Shown here in pieces: positions 31,609 through 32,917 of a DNA stretch of 32,917 bases. The position numbers and the translations under genes were made by a program. The stretch lies in the NCBI GenBank assembly GCA_021821025.1, contig JAKACY010000005.1:1-32917 (forward strand), written 5' to 3'. The notes beneath the pieces were generated by a model. It was not told the origin of the DNA. It made no database searches and worked only from the letters and a program-made list of their open reading frames with translations. Positions within the stretch are counted from its first letter, which is position 1; every line of letters starts with the position of its first letter. Source of the stretch: Bacillota bacterium. GTDB taxonomy: Bacteria > Bacillota > Bacilli > Alicyclobacillales > SLC66.

Positions 31609-32917
31609 TCAACTACCATTTCTAACCCGAAGCGAGACGAGCAACAACAAAATGAGGGATATTGCAATTACCGCAATCCCTCCAATAACCGTGGAAGATG
31701 GTCTGTTCAACGATGCGCGAGCGACCAACTTTTGCTTTTGCCGGAGTTGTGCGGCACTCCAGACCGTATAGTTTTTGGTATCCGGAGCAAACCACTTGAC
31801 GCCGACGGTATGGGGGCTTCTCATCAGGAATTTGTTCGCAATTGGCACCCCCCGCAGCAAGATCGCTGTGTTTTGCGGACTTACCACTGTAAAGGTGATA
31901 CCATGAAGCTGCGTGTAATCTGGGATAAAGGCCCCATCGACCGGATCTGCCACGTACAAGATGTCTATCGCGGTCTTTCCATGCCACGGTATGACACGGT
32001 AGCGTAGATACTGGTGTACGAGATTATACATCAACAGCCGGCTTGTTCTCGCGACCAAAATCAGGCCACGATCCTGCATATGCGAAAGCCTCGTCAAAGC
32101 CTCGACCGCGCTGGTAGATAGAGCCTCCTTGTCCGCATTACCTTCAAGGTGCGTAGCGATCACGGTCATGCCATGTGTATGGATCAAATGGTTCAGTCTA
32201 GCGACGGATAGTTCCTGCGCCAGCTGCCCGGGGTTCCATAGATCCGTCCAGTCGTAGCGCCAGAGCCGCCGCTTATGATAGATATGAAGCGTGCCCGTGA
32301 AACGCCAGAAGCCCCACATCTCTTTACCATCGCGCAAGTGAATCGGATAGATGACCGACTGATAGCTGTACTCGCTCTTATACAGATCAGCCCATACAAA
32401 CCTCACCCCTTCTTTTCGCAAAAGGTCCGTGACAAAATAAGGGGATGCCGGGTTGTCACCTTGCTGGTAATCCTCAAAGTGGTCAATCCCGTAGGCGCCA
32501 AAATTGGCGACGTTAGACTGGTTGCCATGGTCTGTATAAACCGTCAAGTGAACACCGTGACTGAGAAGATAAGCGATCGCATACTCAGCTTGTTGGCGGC
32601 TAAACCTTGTCCCTTTCGCCCGTATAAGAGAAAAGTCACCCATGGAGTGCAGCGTATCGATCCACCCTGCGCGGATGTAGTGCAATATCAATCGCCCGTC
32701 ATTTAGTTGGTGCGATGTCCCCTTAAAGAATGTCATCTCTGACGGGACCCTTTGCCCGTTATAATCGATCACATCACTTAGGTTCGACCCGTTGTATAAA
32801 AAGAAGGAGTCTGCTATATCGAGGCCAAGTCCCCGTCCTAACGAAGACTCTGAATTGGTATTGATAAACTCATGGATCATGTTAAACTTTCGCAGCGTCA
32901 TATGATCTGCGTCTGAT
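31609..32917 (-). CDS. Polysaccharide-deacetylase-like membrane protein (partial)
   Basis: The frame is open to the right edge, so the N-terminus lies outside. ATG 32901 is available, but the codons before it (SDADH) keep the frame and fit the family, so it is probably internal. The visible 435 residues contain GDFSLIRAKGTRFSRQQAEY, TVYTDHGNQSNVANFGAYGI, GDNPASPYFVTDLLRKEGVR and FVWAD. These resemble a NodB-type deacetylase-like barrel of uncharacterised proteins. A C-terminal helix (about the last 35 residues, VIGGIAVIAISLILLLLVSL) is followed by a short basic end and predicts membrane anchoring. Catalytic metal ligands cannot be judged because the start is missing. Confidence 0.6.
   Translation of the reverse strand, partial: SDADHMTLRKFNMIHEFINTNSESSLGRGLGLDIADSFFLYNGSNLSDVIDYNGQRVPSEMTFFKGTSHQLNDGRLILHYIRAGWIDTLHSMGDFSLIRAKGTRFSRQQAEYAIAYLLSHGVHLTVYTDHGNQSNVANFGAYGIDHFEDYQQGDNPASPYFVTDLLRKEGVRFVWADLYKSEYSYQSVIYPIHLRDGKEMWGFWRFTGTLHIYHKRRLWRYDWTDLWNPGQLAQELSVARLNHLIHTHGMTVIATHLEGNADKEALSTSAVEALTRLSHMQDRGLILVARTSRLLMYNLVHQYLRYRVIPWHGKTAIDILYVADPVDGAFIPDYTQLHGITFTVVSPQNTAILLRGVPIANKFLMRSPHTVGVKWFAPDTKNYTVWSAAQLRQKQKLVARASLNRPSSTVIGGIAVIAISLILLLLVSLRVRNGS

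Noticed and set aside
1-32917. tRNA, rRNA, CRISPR array, prophage or transposase genes
   Set aside because: None was recognised on either strand.

Overview
This window most likely comes from an endospore-forming member of the Bacillota. It carries a complete gerA-gerB-gerC germination operon, lipoprotein signals typical of Gram-positives, AGGAGG-type ribosome sites, and many GTG/TTG starts. The sulfur-trafficking genes, the cupredoxin lipoprotein and the overall gene style would fit an acidophilic, sulfur-active Alicyclobacillaceae-like bacterium, but that placement is inference. No rRNA, tRNA, CRISPR array, transposase or phage gene was seen.

Layout. 1-4460 (+): the 3' end of a histidine-kinase-like gene, then a glycan cluster of one GT61 and two tandem paralogous GT4 glycosyltransferases, ending in a frameshifted remnant of an NAD-dependent sugar epimerase. 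4671-9240 (-): a sugar ABC-importer operon reading lacI-type regulator, MalF-type permease, binding protein, MalG-type permease, with a good promoter and a palindromic operator. It is flanked on both sides by gene debris, including a clear C-terminal stub of a zinc alcohol dehydrogenase that still has its terminator hairpin. 9669-14416 (-): gerA, gerB, gerC and a small two-helix membrane protein. 14498-15144 (-): a PemK/MazF-type toxin, an overlapping probable antitoxin, and fragments on both sides of the pair. 15370-17338 (+): a sulfur module of DsrE-like protein, TusA-rhodanese fusion and TSUP permease, with an 18-bp perfect palindrome in front of the permease gene. 17403-22246 (-): a melibiose/alpha-galactoside-type operon of GH4 glycosidase, lipoprotein binding protein and two permeases, with a divergent AraC-type regulator (22375-23280, +) and an SMP-30/gluconolactonase-family enzyme (23299-24192, -).

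24285-28574 (+): a small membrane protein, a GAF-PAS-PAS-degenerate GGDEF-EAL protein predicted to hydrolyse c-di-GMP, and a LysM-3D cell-wall protein. 28676-32917 (-): a cupredoxin-like lipoprotein, an ABC1/AarF-family kinase-like membrane protein with a small membrane partner, and a polysaccharide-deacetylase-like protein cut by the window edge.

How it fits together. Two carbohydrate importers each have binding protein and permeases but no ATPase, so both probably share a multipurpose ATPase (MsmX type) encoded elsewhere. Both carry a hairpin just after the binding-protein gene, which could set higher expression of the binding protein than of the permease. The sulfur genes resemble persulfide-handling modules, and the palindrome before the permease looks like a CsoR/CstR-type operator. 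The most unusual items are that palindrome, the toxin-antitoxin locus with its long out-of-frame overlap, the extended GerA, the small protein behind gerC, and the pseudogene debris around the first sugar operon.
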